Part shown: piece after piece, positions 15,104 to 23,713 of the stretch
Layout: each line of letters opens with the position of its first letter
Numbering within the stretch: the stretch's first letter is position 1
Source of the DNA: Lachnospiraceae bacterium
Lineage (GTDB): Bacteria; Bacillota; Clostridia; Lachnospirales; Lachnospiraceae
Assembly: GCA_016297945.1 (NCBI GenBank)
Contig: JAEDFR010000017.1
Location: 1-37,357 of the forward strand
DNA: 37,357 nt
Reading direction: 5' to 3'
Program-made: the position numbers and the translations under genes
Notes under the pieces: model-generated
What the model was told of the DNA's origin: nothing
What the model saw: only the letters and a program-made list of their open reading frames with translations
Databases searched by the model: none

Positions 15104-15976
15104 TTAAAGTGGTTTACCGGTTAATAATTCATATGCCTGCAAGTATTTGTCAATTGTTTTCTGAACGATATCGTTCGGAAGTTCCCAGTCGTGTTCGTTT
15201 GATTTTAACCAGTCACGGGCAAATTGTTTATCAAAAGAGGGTTGTCCATGTCCGGGTTCGTATCCTTCTGCAGGCCAGAAACGAGAACTATCGGGAGTAA
15301 GCATTTCGTCGCCGATAACAATATTACCATCTTCATCTAAACCAAATTCAAATTTGGTGTCTGCAATAATGATACCTTTTGTTAACGCATAATCTGCACA
15401 TTTTTTATACAACGCGATGGTATAATCACGAAGTTTGGTGGCGTATTCGAGCCCCTTTCCGGGAAATCTTTCTTCCAGATAAGAAACACTTTGTTCAAAA
15501 GAAATGTTTTCATCATGATCTCCGATTTCTGCTTTCGTAGAAGGTGTATAGATGGGTTCCGGCAGTTTGTCTGATTCTTTTAATCCTTCAGGAAGTTTTA
15601 TACCACATACTGTTCCATTTTCTTTGTAGCTTGCCCAACCGCTACCTGTAATATATCCACGAACAATACATTCAATGGGAAGCATATTGAGTTTACGACA
15701 CATCATACTGTTGCCATCAAATTTATCCTGTTGGAAAAATTCAGGCATATCTTTAACATCTACGGAAATCATATGATTGGGAAGAATATCCTCTGTCATA
15801 TCAAACCAGAATTTAGACATTTGGGTTAAAACTGTACCTTTCTTTGTGACAATATTTTTTAAAATGACATCAAAACAACTGATACGGTCTGTTGCTACCA
15901 TGATTAAGCTGTCAACGTTATCATAGATTTCACGAACTTTGCCTTCTTTAATGGGTTTGATTTCTGTTACGTTCAT
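15104..15976 (-). CDS. purC: SAICAR synthetase (phosphoribosylaminoimidazole-succinocarboxamide synthase)
   Basis: 290 residues. Joins CAIR and aspartate with ATP to make SAICAR in purine synthesis. Family motifs are in order: KPIKEGKVREIY near the N-terminus (nucleotide-binding strand pair), ATDRISCFDV, MLPIECIVRGYITGSGW, IIADTKFEFG, and the DEMLTPDSSRFWP metal- and substrate-binding motif. Length fits the larger form of the enzyme (about 290). GAGGTAA precedes the start. It stands alone on the minus strand, away from other pur genes. I see no purine riboswitch in its short leader; a TATAAT -10 box lies at 16023-16028 (minus strand) with no clear -35. Confidence 0.96.
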   Translation of the reverse strand: MNVTEIKPIKEGKVREIYDNVDSLIMVATDRISCFDVILKNIVTKKGTVLTQMSKFWFDMTEDILPNHMISVDVKDMPEFFQQDKFDGNSMMCRKLNMLPIECIVRGYITGSGWASYKENGTVCGIKLPEGLKESDKLPEPIYTPSTKAEIGDHDENISFEQSVSYLEERFPGKGLEYATKLRDYTIALYKKCADYALTKGIIIADTKFEFGLDEDGNIVIGDEMLTPDSSRFWPAEGYEPGHGQPSFDKQFARDWLKSNEHDWELPNDIVQKTIDKYLQAYELLTGKPL

Positions 15977-16218
15977 TTAAATTTACCTCTTTATTTTGTA
16001 ATATGGTATATAAACCTTTCTTATTATATAACGAATGCGAAAAATATGAAAGAGAATATATATGCAAATTATTGAAAATAGTCCGATTAGTGAAAATTTT
16101 TCATGTATTTTGGATTGAGAGAGTATTATGTGAGTAGCAATCCATTGTTTTCATGATTGCAAAATGTTTTTTATGCCAACATCGCTATTTAATAAAGAAA
16201 GAAAATATATCTATTTGC
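15977..16218. other. Divergent intergenic region between purC and the aminotransferase gene
   Basis: An AT-rich gap of about 320 bases to the next gene, including the promoter listed separately. A minus-strand TATAAT at 16023-16028 may serve purC. I see no RNA gene, riboswitch or further open frame with a ribosome site. Confidence 0.4.
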
Positions 16219-16247
16219 TTGTTTTTCTGTGATTCATAGTGTAAAAT
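16219..16247 (+). promoter_or_regulatory. Promoter of the aminotransferase-nudF pair
   Basis: TTGTTT (16219-16224), 17-nt spacer, and TAAAAT (16242-16247) preceded directly by TG. Confidence 0.5.
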
Positions 16248-16298
16248 AAACGAGGTGTATGATTGTATACAATGAAACAATTTCAAGGCGGTGTTAAT

Positions 16299-17585
16299 AT
16301 GAAAGCGTACAGTGAGTTAACAAAAGAGGAATTATTACATTTGAAAAATGAGTTAAATTCTGCATATGAAGAGGCAAAAGAAAAAGGCTTGCAGTTAGAT
16401 ATGTCCAGAGGTAAGCCGTCTGCTACCCAGCTTGATTTGAGTATGGAATTACTGGATGCGGTTAACAGTCAATCCGATTGCAAAGCTGAGAATGGAACAG
16501 ACTGCCGTAATTATGGTGTATTGGAAGGGCTTTGGGAAGCTAGGGTGTTGATGGCTGAAATGATGGATACTAAGCCTGAAAATGTGATTGTATTTGGCAA
16601 TGCCAGTTTAAATATTATGTTTGATACGATTTCTCGTTCCATGATAAAGGGTGTATGTGGTTCGACTCCCTGGTGCAAGTTAGATAAAGTAAAATTTCTT
16701 TGTCCTGTTCCGGGGTATGACAGACATTTTGCGATTACAGAATATTTTGGCATTGAAATGATTAATATCCCTATGACAGAAGATGGACCGGATATGGATA
16801 TGATTGAGCAATATGTAAATAGTGATCCTGCTGTTAAAGGAATTTGGTGTGTTCCGAAATATTCTAATCCTCAGGGATACAGCTATTCTGATGAAACAGT
16901 AAGACGGATGGCTGCATTGAAGCCGGCTGCGGAAGATTTTCGTATTTTTTGGGATAATGCCTATGTTATTCATCATTTATATGAAGATAAGCAGACAAAG
17001 ATTTTGGATATCATTTCGGAATGTGAAAAGGCAGGTAATCCGGATATGGTATATGAATTTGCTTCTACTTCGAAAGTTTCTTTCCCGGGAAGCGGTATTT
17101 CTGCCATGGCATCGTCTGTCCAAAATCTTGATTTTGTCAAAAAAGCAATGACTATTCAGACGATTGGTCATGATAAAATCAATCAGCTAAGACATGTTAA
17201 ATACTTTAAAGATATCAATGGATTACAAGCGCATATGATGAAACATGCCGCGTCTATTCGGCCTAAATTCGAGGCTGTATTGAGTACATTGGAAAACGAA
17301 CTCGGCGGTTTAGGCATTGCATCATGGACAAAGCCGTTAGGCGGTTATTTTATTTCTTTTGATGCTTTGGAAGGCTGTGCAAAAGCAATTGTAGGCAAAT
17401 GCAAAGAGGCCGGTGTGGTAATGACCGGAGCGGGAGCAACTTTTCCTTACAAAAAGGATCCGAAAGACAGTAATATTCGAATAGCACCGACACTGCCAAC
17501 TCCCAAAGAGCTGGCTTTGGCAACTGAGATTTTTGTGTTATGTGTGAAATTGGTTTCTGTTGAAAAACTTCTGGAGAATAAGTAA
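16299..17585 (+). CDS. PLP-dependent aminotransferase, class I/II (aspartate aminotransferase-like, PF12897 type)
   Basis: 428 residues. A fold-type I PLP enzyme resembling the type Ic aspartate aminotransferases (PF12897, the group of mycobacterial Rv3722c), which make aspartate and glutamate from their keto acids. Seen here: LDMSRGKPS at about 30-38, a substrate-binding CVPKYSNPQGYSYSDE segment, the cofactor-contacting FWDNAYVIHHL, and the Schiff-base Lys259 in ASTSKVSFPGSG, then the IRIAPTLPT arginine region near the end. The specific donor is inferred from family resemblance. ATG 16299 with AAGGCGG at 7 nt matches family starts. TTG 16263 with GAGGTG at 5 nt would add 12 residues and cannot be excluded. 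Its stop overlaps the next start by one base. Confidence 0.88.
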   Translation: MKAYSELTKEELLHLKNELNSAYEEAKEKGLQLDMSRGKPSATQLDLSMELLDAVNSQSDCKAENGTDCRNYGVLEGLWEARVLMAEMMDTKPENVIVFGNASLNIMFDTISRSMIKGVCGSTPWCKLDKVKFLCPVPGYDRHFAITEYFGIEMINIPMTEDGPDMDMIEQYVNSDPAVKGIWCVPKYSNPQGYSYSDETVRRMAALKPAAEDFRIFWDNAYVIHHLYEDKQTKILDIISECEKAGNPDMVYEFASTSKVSFPGSGISAMASSVQNLDFVKKAMTIQTIGHDKINQLRHVKYFKDINGLQAHMMKHAASIRPKFEAVLSTLENELGGLGIASWTKPLGGYFISFDALEGCAKAIVGKCKEAGVVMTGAGATFPYKKDPKDSNIRIAPTLPTPKELALATEIFVLCVKLVSVEKLLENK

Positions 17586-18133
17586 TGAGTGAACAATTTA
17601 AGCGTCTGAATCGAGAACTTGTTTATCATGGACATGTGGTTGATTTCTATGAAGATACTATGCAGGTTCCCAATGGAAATATTGTAAAATGGGATTTTAT
17701 CAAGCATAACGGAGCAGCGGCTGTAGTTCCGGTGCTTGATGACGGACGAATCTTGATGGTAAAACAATATCGAAATGCATTGGATAAAGAAATTTGGGAA
17801 ATACCGGCAGGTGGATTAAATGGACAGGAACCGTTTGTTGAATGCAGTCATAGGGAACTGGAAGAAGAGACAGGATATCATTGTGAACTGGAAGATATGG
17901 AGTTTTTGATTTCTATTGCTTCAACGGTTGCGTTTTGTAATGAACGAATCAATGTATATGTTGCCAGAAATTTAGTGAAGACCTCGCAGCACCTGGATGA
18001 GGATGAATTTATCCATGTAAAGCCATATACAACCGATGAGTTAAGGGAAATGATATTTGCCGGAGAAATACAGGATGCAAAAACAATTGCTTCTGTTATG
18101 GCTTATATCAATAAGTATGAATGCGGTAAATGA
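17585..18133 (+). CDS. nudF: Nudix hydrolase, ADP-ribose pyrophosphatase type
   Basis: 182 residues. Hydrolyses ADP-ribose (and related sugar nucleotides) to AMP and ribose 5-phosphate. The Nudix box is complete and fits G-x5-E-x7-R-E-U-x-E-E-x-G-U: GGLNGQE, then PFVECSH, then RELEEETGY. The surrounding VKQYRNALDKEIWEIPAGG is the usual ADP-ribose pyrophosphatase pattern. The ATG shares one base with the stop of the upstream aminotransferase (TAATG), so translation is coupled. In Bacillus a nudF gene lies upstream of spoIIM and xerD, matching the order here. Confidence 0.9.
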   Translation: MSEQFKRLNRELVYHGHVVDFYEDTMQVPNGNIVKWDFIKHNGAAAVVPVLDDGRILMVKQYRNALDKEIWEIPAGGLNGQEPFVECSHRELEEETGYHCELEDMEFLISIASTVAFCNERINVYVARNLVKTSQHLDEDEFIHVKPYTTDELREMIFAGEIQDAKTIASVMAYINKYECGK

Positions 18134-18172
18134 CAGTTATTTGACCATTACAATATAATTAAGCAGTGATCT

Positions 18173-18209
18173 AAAAAGATGCAGGAAAATGTTTTCCTGC
18201 ATCTTTTTT
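18173..18209 (+). terminator. Rho-independent terminator of nudF
   Basis: A 17-bp perfect stem (18173-18189 with 18192-18208, core GATGCAGG/CCTGCATC) has a 2-nt central loop and a run of T. The flanking A run makes it potentially bidirectional. Confidence 0.93.
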
Positions 18210-18295
18210 CATAGAATGAAAGGATAGACCATATATTATAAAAATCACTTTGCTTGGTACACGGCTTCATTTGAAACCGTTATAAAATATGTGAT

Positions 18296-18868
18296 ATGAA
18301 AAAAATAATAAAATGTTTTTGGCCGATGATTTTAGGATTTGGAGTTTGTATTCTATATCAGAAATTATTAAAAATATCGGAATTATTGTTGGATCAGACG
18401 ATTATTTCAAATATGATTGCTCAAATGCTTTCAGAAGAAAAAAGACAGTTTGAATATTTTTTTTATATTGTAAAGCTGAGAGGTACGCAAATTGCATTTT
18501 TGTTTATTTTCAGATTGTTGAAAAAAGAGAGAGTAGGGAATTTTATCTTGTTGTGGACGTTGGGAGTTGGAATGGGGATAGGAACATATTATTTTTGCAC
18601 AACATATCAGATTTTTGGGATGGTTCTTTTTTTGGCGTTTCTATTTCCACATTACATTATGTATATTTGGGCATATTATAAAAGCACTTTGAGTGACTGG
18701 GATGGTCAATGCGGGGTGATAAGGAGAGCGTCTAAAAAGGGTTACATAGGTCAAAAATTGAGTATCATAATAGTTGTCATAATAGGTATCTTGAGTGAAT
18801 TTTATGTTAATCCATATATCTTAAATTTTTTTGGAAAAATTATTTACATAAAAAATTACAAGATATAG
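18296..18868 (+). CDS. Membrane protein, probable diverged SpoIIM
   Basis: 190 residues with about five membrane helices (near 7-25, 63-76, 82-103, 106-130 and 155-176). Size, helix number and the FLFPHYIMYIWAYY segment in helix 4, where SpoIIM has a conserved Pro-His or Pro-Gln followed by hydrophobics, suggest the SpoIIM family. This is supported by its place between nudF and xerD, as in Bacillus. Known SpoIIM acts with SpoIID and SpoIIP in septal peptidoglycan removal during engulfment. Sequence match by eye is weak. There is no clear ribosome site before ATG 18296, and the coding sequence is more A/T-rich than its neighbours, so the gene may be poorly expressed or decaying. Confidence 0.6.
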   Translation: MKKIIKCFWPMILGFGVCILYQKLLKISELLLDQTIISNMIAQMLSEEKRQFEYFFYIVKLRGTQIAFLFIFRLLKKERVGNFILLWTLGVGMGIGTYYFCTTYQIFGMVLFLAFLFPHYIMYIWAYYKSTLSDWDGQCGVIRRASKKGYIGQKLSIIIVVIIGILSEFYVNPYILNFFGKIIYIKNYKI

Positions 18869-18952
18869 TGACAAGACAAACGGAAAAAACATAGATGTTG
18901 GGATTTGTGCAAAAATCCTTGAAAATAAAGGAAAAATCAGTAAATTTTTTGT

Positions 18953-18981
18953 TTGATTTTCTTGAAAAATCTGATTATAAT
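18953..18981 (+). promoter_or_regulatory. xerD promoter
   Basis: TTGATT (18953-18958), 17-nt spacer, and TATAAT (18976-18981), 60 nt before the xerD start. Confidence 0.75.
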
Positions 18982-19041
18982 AGGGAATGTACTGATTGAG
19001 ATTTACATAAGTGATGCTTATGAGGAAAGGGCAACAGATAT

Positions 19042-19926
19042 ATGGAACAGGCAATCGAACAATTCGTTGCATATTTACATAATATTAAAGAGACATCCAA
19101 TAATACAGAATTGTCGTATCGCCGCGATTTGAAAAAGGTCATTGCTTTTTTGTATGCCCGTGGATTGACTGACTGGGTCAGCGTGACAGAGAACGACTTG
19201 AAAGCATATATTGCTTCGATGGGTGAACAGAATTTTGCTGCTGCTACAATTTCGAGAAATATCGCTTCTATCAAGGCTCTTTTTCATTTTATGACACAGG
19301 AAGGTATCGTAAAAAAGGATATTTCGGATGGATTAAAAGCACCCAAGATAGAAAAAAAGATGCCTGAAGTTTTGACGATGGAAGAAGTGATTCGTCTTTT
19401 GGATCAGCCATCGGGAGATAGCCACAAGGAAATACGAGATAAGGCCATGCTGGAATTGTTGTATGCGACAGGTATCCGTGTTACTGAGCTGATTACATTA
19501 AAAGTGAGCGATGTGAATTTGCCAATGAGTTTTATCATTTGTAAGGATGCTCATAAAGAGCGAGTGATACCGTTTGGAAAGGCTGCAAAAAATGCTTTAG
19601 TTCGTTATCTTGGGGAAGCAAGAGAGCAGATGATAGAGGACAAGTCATCAGATGTGTTGTTTTGCAATTTCTCCGGAGCACCGATGAGTCGACAGGGATT
19701 TTGGAAGCTGATTAAGTATTATGCAAAAAAGGCCGGAATAACAGCAGATATTACACCGCATACATTGCGTCATTCTTTTGCTGCACATTTGGTGGAGAAC
19801 GGTGCAGACCTTAGAAGTGTACAGGAAATGCTGGGGCATTCTGATATATCCACGACCCAGATTTATGCAAATATGAATCATAACAGAATTCGAGAAGTTT
19901 ATGCGAAAGCTCATCCGAGAGGATAG
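19042..19926 (+). CDS. xerD: Tyrosine recombinase XerD
   Basis: 294 residues. Site-specific recombinase that, with XerC or as a related pair, resolves chromosome dimers at dif. The N-terminal SAM-like core-binding domain (about 1-85) is followed by the catalytic domain, with all catalytic residues visible: Arg146 (TGIRVTEL), the beta-hairpin Lys in DAHKERVIP, His240 and Arg243 (HTLRHSFA), His266 (LGHSDI) and Tyr275 (TQIYANM). Spacing matches E. coli XerD closely. Length (about 295) and context between nudF/spoIIM-like genes and a terminator argue for the housekeeping enzyme, not a phage integrase. GAGGAAAGG precedes the ATG. Confidence 0.94.
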   Translation: MEQAIEQFVAYLHNIKETSNNTELSYRRDLKKVIAFLYARGLTDWVSVTENDLKAYIASMGEQNFAAATISRNIASIKALFHFMTQEGIVKKDISDGLKAPKIEKKMPEVLTMEEVIRLLDQPSGDSHKEIRDKAMLELLYATGIRVTELITLKVSDVNLPMSFIICKDAHKERVIPFGKAAKNALVRYLGEAREQMIEDKSSDVLFCNFSGAPMSRQGFWKLIKYYAKKAGITADITPHTLRHSFAAHLVENGADLRSVQEMLGHSDISTTQIYANMNHNRIREVYAKAHPRG

Positions 19927-19929
19927 TTT

Positions 19930-19976
19930 AAAACCGTATGTTTTCCGGCCACCCGGATGAACATACGGTTTTTTTA
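19930..19976. terminator. Terminator between convergent xerD and aroF
   Basis: A 13-bp perfect stem, AAAACCGTATGTT (19930-19942) with AACATACGGTTTT (19960-19972), has an inner CCGG/CCGG pairing and T on both sides. It probably serves xerD (plus) and the DAHP synthase gene (minus). Confidence 0.9.
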
Positions 19977-20027
19977 ATACAATAATTTGGATTTGTGTTT
20001 CAAAAAAGGTGTTTAAATAAAAGAAGT

Positions 20028-21056
20028 TTAGCAATTTTCAGCAATATCATAAATCAAGCGTTCGCTATCCGCCCAGCCTAAACAGGGGTCGGTTATGGAT
20101 TTTCCGTATATGCCTTCGCCGATTTTCTGACAACCTTCTTCAATATAACTTTCGATCATAACTCCTTTTACCAGTTTGTGTATATCGGAGTTTAATTTAC
20201 GGGAATGAAGCACTTCTTTTACAATTCTGATTTGTTGTTCAAATTTTTTGCCGGAGTTATTATGATTGGAATCAATAACAGTTGCAGGGAACATCAGATC
20301 TCTTTCATTGTACATTTCTAAAAGACGATTCAAATCTTCATAATGATAATTGGGAAGATTTCGACCGTATTGATTGACAGAACCTCTTAAGATTGTATGA
20401 GCCAGAGGGTTTCCGGTTGTTTTTACTTCCCAGTTACGATAGATAAATTCATGAGGATGTTGTGCTGCATATACAGAATTCATCATAACAGACAGATCTC
20501 CGGAAGTGGGATTTTTCATGCCTGCGGGAACATCAAAACCACTGACAGTCAGACGATGCTGTTGATCTTCTACACTACGGGCTCCGATTGCAACATAGGA
20601 AAGAAGATCGTGTACATAGCGCCAGTTTTCGGGATAGAGCATTTCATCAGCTGCAGTTAGTCCGGATTCTTCAATGGCACGAATGTGCAGTTTTCTTACG
20701 GCAATGAGACCGGCAAGTAAATTGGGCTTTTTCTCAGGATCAGGCTGGTGTACAAATCCTTTATAACCTTCACCCGTTGTACGGGGCTTATTTGTATAAA
20801 TTCTGGGAATTAAGATACATTTATCGGAAACCTTATCATTAATGGCAGCCAGTCTGTTGACATAGTCACAGACAGAATCTTCATTGTCTGCGCTACAGGG
20901 ACCAATGATGACTAAAAATTTATTGCTTTCTCCGGTAATAACTTTTTTGATTTCTGCATCTCTTTTTTCTTTTAATAAAGCAAGTTTTTCCGGCATAGGA
21001 TACTGTTCGCGAATTTCTGCGGGGGTCGGAAGCTTTTGTAAAAACTCAAAACTCAT
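20028..21056 (-). CDS. aroF: 3-deoxy-7-phosphoheptulonate (DAHP) synthase, AroFGH type
   Basis: 342 residues. Condenses phosphoenolpyruvate and erythrose 4-phosphate, the first step of the shikimate pathway. Type I-alpha features: GPCSADNEDSV near 53-63, PRIYTNKPRTTGEGYKG (metal- and PEP-binding), AADEMLYP, GARSVEDQQHR, PTSGDLSVM, LRGSVNQYGRN, IDSNHNNSGK and SITDPCLGW. Length matches E. coli AroF/G/H (about 350). Which feedback inhibitor (Phe, Tyr or Trp) applies cannot be read from sequence by eye; the symbol is a family label. GAGGAA lies before the start, and a promoter-like pair lies within the 111-base gap from the upstream flippase gene. Confidence 0.95.
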   Translation of the reverse strand: MSFEFLQKLPTPAEIREQYPMPEKLALLKEKRDAEIKKVITGESNKFLVIIGPCSADNEDSVCDYVNRLAAINDKVSDKCILIPRIYTNKPRTTGEGYKGFVHQPDPEKKPNLLAGLIAVRKLHIRAIEESGLTAADEMLYPENWRYVHDLLSYVAIGARSVEDQQHRLTVSGFDVPAGMKNPTSGDLSVMMNSVYAAQHPHEFIYRNWEVKTTGNPLAHTILRGSVNQYGRNLPNYHYEDLNRLLEMYNERDLMFPATVIDSNHNNSGKKFEQQIRIVKEVLHSRKLNSDIHKLVKGVMIESYIEEGCQKIGEGIYGKSITDPCLGWADSERLIYDIAENC

Positions 21057-21118
21057 TTTTTATTCCTCTGTTTAATTTCTTTATTTACTCCCTTTTTTCT
21101 TTGTTTCTGAGAAAATGT

Positions 21119-21147
21119 ATTATTTTACATATTTCCAGATTGTTCAA
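21119..21147 (-). promoter_or_regulatory. Possible aroF promoter (minus strand)
   Basis: Read on the minus strand: TTGAAC (21147-21142), 17-nt spacer, and AATAAT (21124-21119), 62 nt before the aroF start. Moderate match. Confidence 0.45.
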
Positions 21148-21167
21148 AAATATGAAAAGAGTATTTA

Positions 21168-22550
21168 TCAAATGGCTTTCAAATTTCTATCTTTCTGAAA
21201 CTGAAAATGCCATGAGTTATTATAGTATAGATATTTTTTTAGCGCAACAAAATTCAAAATGCAGTGCGCCAACTGACTCAACATTAAAAAATACAGATAG
21301 GCTTTGATGCCGTATAGAGGAACCAAAATAAATACTCCGAGTAGTCGAAGCGTGATAGATGCCACATTGATGAGAAAAGATAAGGTGGCTTTGCCCAGAC
21401 CGTTAAGGATACTTGTTAATAATGTACCCAAATACAGAAACGGACACATAAAACTCAGCGTTCTGATAAACAGTCCGGCATCCGGACTTTGAAATATAAG
21501 TTCTCCAATAAAGGGACCGGTCAGGTAGAAAAAGAACATACACACAAAACCGAGAGCCAGACAAAAAACTGTAGATAAATAAATGGATCTTGCTATTTTT
21601 TTTCTGTCCTGTTTTGCATCTGCCTCAGAAACATAGGGAAGAAGTAAAACACTGACCGAACTCGTAATGGCTTGCGGGAATAAAATCATGGGGAGAGCCA
21701 TACCTGTAAAAACACCATAAATGCATAATGATTCTGAAGATGTCAGACCGAAAGATGTCAGTTTTCTGGGAAGATATGCGGCTTCGACGCTTTGTAACAA
21801 ATTCAAGACAATGCGATTAATGCTGAGTGGAGTTGCCAAAATAATTATTTTTTTCAGAATATGTTTATCTTGTTCGGAAAGGGTTGTAGGGGTGCGAGGG
21901 TGTGTTTTTTTGCTTTGGCATAGTATCACTATGCTGATGAAAGAAGATACAATTTCGCCAATGACAAGTCCTAAAACGGCAAACAGGATTCTGTTTTCTG
22001 CGTTGATGTCCGGAAAGATGGAAAATGCCAATACAACACTGAGCACTCGGGCGAGTTGTTCAAGCAACTGTGTAACAGATGGGGCAGTTGTCTGTTTCAG
22101 TCCGAAATAATAACCGTTTATACAACTGTGGATGGCACAGAAAGGAAGCGAGAGTGCATATACACAAATAAGGTTTTGACATCTCTTTTCGGCAAGAAAC
22201 AGAATCGAAATCGGATGGCTGAATTTACATAGTATAATTCCTAGGAAGATGGAAAGTGAGATGGAAATAAGAAAACCATATAACAGGGTCAGAATACTGC
22301 TTTTTCTTTTTCCTTCAGCCTCATATGCTGCAACATGTTTGGAAATGGAAGTTTGTACTCCGGCACAGGTTAAAGAAAAGGAAAGTGCCATAATCGGTGC
22401 AAGTAACTGATAAACGCCCATTCCTTCTTCGCCGATATGACGCGATAAAAAAATGCGGTAAAAAAAACCGATAATCCGTGTCAGGATACCGGCGACCGTT
22501 AACATCAATGTCCCAAGAATTAATTTATTTTTTCTGATAATATTGTGCAA
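21168..22550 (-). CDS. Polysaccharide/lipid flippase of the MOP superfamily, SpoVB-like
   Basis: 460 residues with about 12-14 membrane helices. N-terminal KLILGTLMLTVAGILTRIIGFFYRIFLSR and GEEGMGVYQL are typical of the SpoVB/MurJ-related branch of the MATE/MOP exporters, which move lipid-linked sugars across the membrane. SpoVB is needed for spore cortex synthesis; paralogues serve other polysaccharides, so the substrate is unknown. Somewhat shorter than SpoVB (about 518). The start is TTG (22550-22548) with AGGAAG 7 nt upstream. An internal ATG 15 residues later would cut into the first conserved segment. It lies between hisJ and aroF on the same strand, 78 bases after hisJ, so an operon is likely. 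Confidence 0.87.
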   Translation of the reverse strand: MHNIIRKNKLILGTLMLTVAGILTRIIGFFYRIFLSRHIGEEGMGVYQLLAPIMALSFSLTCAGVQTSISKHVAAYEAEGKRKSSILTLLYGFLISISLSIFLGIILCKFSHPISILFLAEKRCQNLICVYALSLPFCAIHSCINGYYFGLKQTTAPSVTQLLEQLARVLSVVLAFSIFPDINAENRILFAVLGLVIGEIVSSFISIVILCQSKKTHPRTPTTLSEQDKHILKKIIILATPLSINRIVLNLLQSVEAAYLPRKLTSFGLTSSESLCIYGVFTGMALPMILFPQAITSSVSVLLLPYVSEADAKQDRKKIARSIYLSTVFCLALGFVCMFFFYLTGPFIGELIFQSPDAGLFIRTLSFMCPFLYLGTLLTSILNGLGKATLSFLINVASITLRLLGVFILVPLYGIKAYLYFLMLSQLAHCILNFVALKKYLYYNNSWHFQFQKDRNLKAI

Positions 22551-22628
22551 AAAAACACTTCCTGAGATGTTTTTTCTAAAATATATGAAACTGGGACATT
22601 GATAAGAACGAAATAAAAAGAAAAAGCG

Positions 22629-23456
22629 TTATAGTTTGTGGAAGGAAGGCTGTCTGCCCATGAAAGTACAGTAATATTCAAAACCGCAGGATTGTAATAT
22701 TTCGGAGGCTTTGTCAAAATCAGAAGCAACATGTTCCGGAAAATGTGCATCGGATCCCACAGTTATGATTTCTCCACCTAATTCTTTGTATCTTTTCAAG
22801 ATGTCAATGGAAGGATTTGTGGCATTTAATGCTTTTCGAAGACCAGACGTGTTACATTCAATTCCTTTTTCATTTTCAATGATATGGATAAGGATATCAT
22901 CAATCAGATCGGAATAGTCAAAGTAAGAAAAAGGACTGCCTGATTTAGCCGGGGCGTATCTTGCAATATAATCCAGATGCCCGTAAACATCATAGCCGAT
23001 ATAGGATTTCACGTATTCGGTCATTTCTTCAAAGTATGCCCGGTAACATGCAGAAACCTCATTGTTTTCAAAAAAAGAAGGATAGTATGGATCAGTTCCC
23101 ATACATAAATGGGAAGATGCAATAATAAAGTCAAAATCATAGGATTTGGAAAGAATAATATTCTTTTTCATGCAGCTTTTCTGCAAGCCGATTTCAATAC
23201 CAAACAATATTTTGATCTGATCCGCATATTTATCCCGTAAGCGCAGTAATTCATACAGATATGAATCTACACTTAATAAAAAAGTATCCGTATTGACGTT
23301 TTCATCGGGAACGTCCGGAAAATCAAAGTCGTTATGCTCGGTAAAACACATGGATTTCAGTCCTTTTTCAATACCGGATAAAATCATTTGTTCCATAGGA
23401 ACATGACAATCTCCGGAAAAAGAAGAATGAAGATGAAAATCGGATTGGATACTCAT
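22629..23456 (-). CDS. hisJ: Histidinol-phosphatase, PHP family
   Basis: 275 residues. Removes phosphate from histidinol phosphate in histidine synthesis. All PHP metal-site motifs are visible in order: DFHLHSSFSGD (about 6-16), FTEHND, ILFGIEIGLQ, FIIASSHL, VYGHLDYIARY and VGSDAH. Size and the SFSGD/GHLDY pattern fit the HisJ-type phosphatases (Firmicutes), as against PHP domains of DNA polymerases. The upstream AGGAC to ATG distance is about 8 nt. No other his gene is nearby. It is first in the minus-strand group hisJ-flippase-aroF. A different phosphoester substrate cannot be ruled out, since PHP proteins vary. Confidence 0.88.
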   Translation of the reverse strand: MSIQSDFHLHSSFSGDCHVPMEQMILSGIEKGLKSMCFTEHNDFDFPDVPDENVNTDTFLLSVDSYLYELLRLRDKYADQIKILFGIEIGLQKSCMKKNIILSKSYDFDFIIASSHLCMGTDPYYPSFFENNEVSACYRAYFEEMTEYVKSYIGYDVYGHLDYIARYAPAKSGSPFSYFDYSDLIDDILIHIIENEKGIECNTSGLRKALNATNPSIDILKRYKELGGEIITVGSDAHFPEHVASDFDKASEILQSCGFEYYCTFMGRQPSFHKL

Positions 23457-23597
23457 AACTTAGTCCTGCCTTTCAAATTAGAAATCAAAATCATAATAAC
23501 ATAATGTGATACCCTGGTCAAAATCCCTTTTAACCATAACATCGCATTATATATTCAGAAAAAGGGCAAATTCTTTGATTTTCTTTTGAATTATGTC

Positions 23598-23626
23598 TTG
23601 ATATTTTGGGACAAATTATGTACAAT
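23598..23626 (+). promoter_or_regulatory. gap promoter
   Basis: TTGATA (23598-23603), 17-nt spacer, and TACAAT (23621-23626). The leader of about 80 nt has no obvious CggR-type operator, and no cggR gene is adjacent. Confidence 0.7.
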
Positions 23627-23713
23627 AAATGTGCTGACAAAATTCTGACAATGTGCATTCATGCGGATTTTCAGAATAATATATTAAAATTCATTTTAGG
23701 AGGAATTACAAAA

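Noticed and set aside
15977..16100. Purine riboswitch upstream of purC
   Set aside because: The leader is short and A/T-rich, with no three-way junction or terminator pair.
16259..16297. Twelve-codon open frame ahead of the aminotransferase gene
   Set aside because: Its GAGGTG site is only 1 nt from the ATG, too close to work.
19648..20034. 128-residue minus-strand frame over the end of xerD
   Set aside because: It crosses a terminator hairpin and overlaps catalytic codons of xerD; composition is not protein-like.
23606..23713. 36-residue extension of gap
   Set aside because: It overlaps the promoter -10 region, and AGGAGGAA marks ATG 23714.
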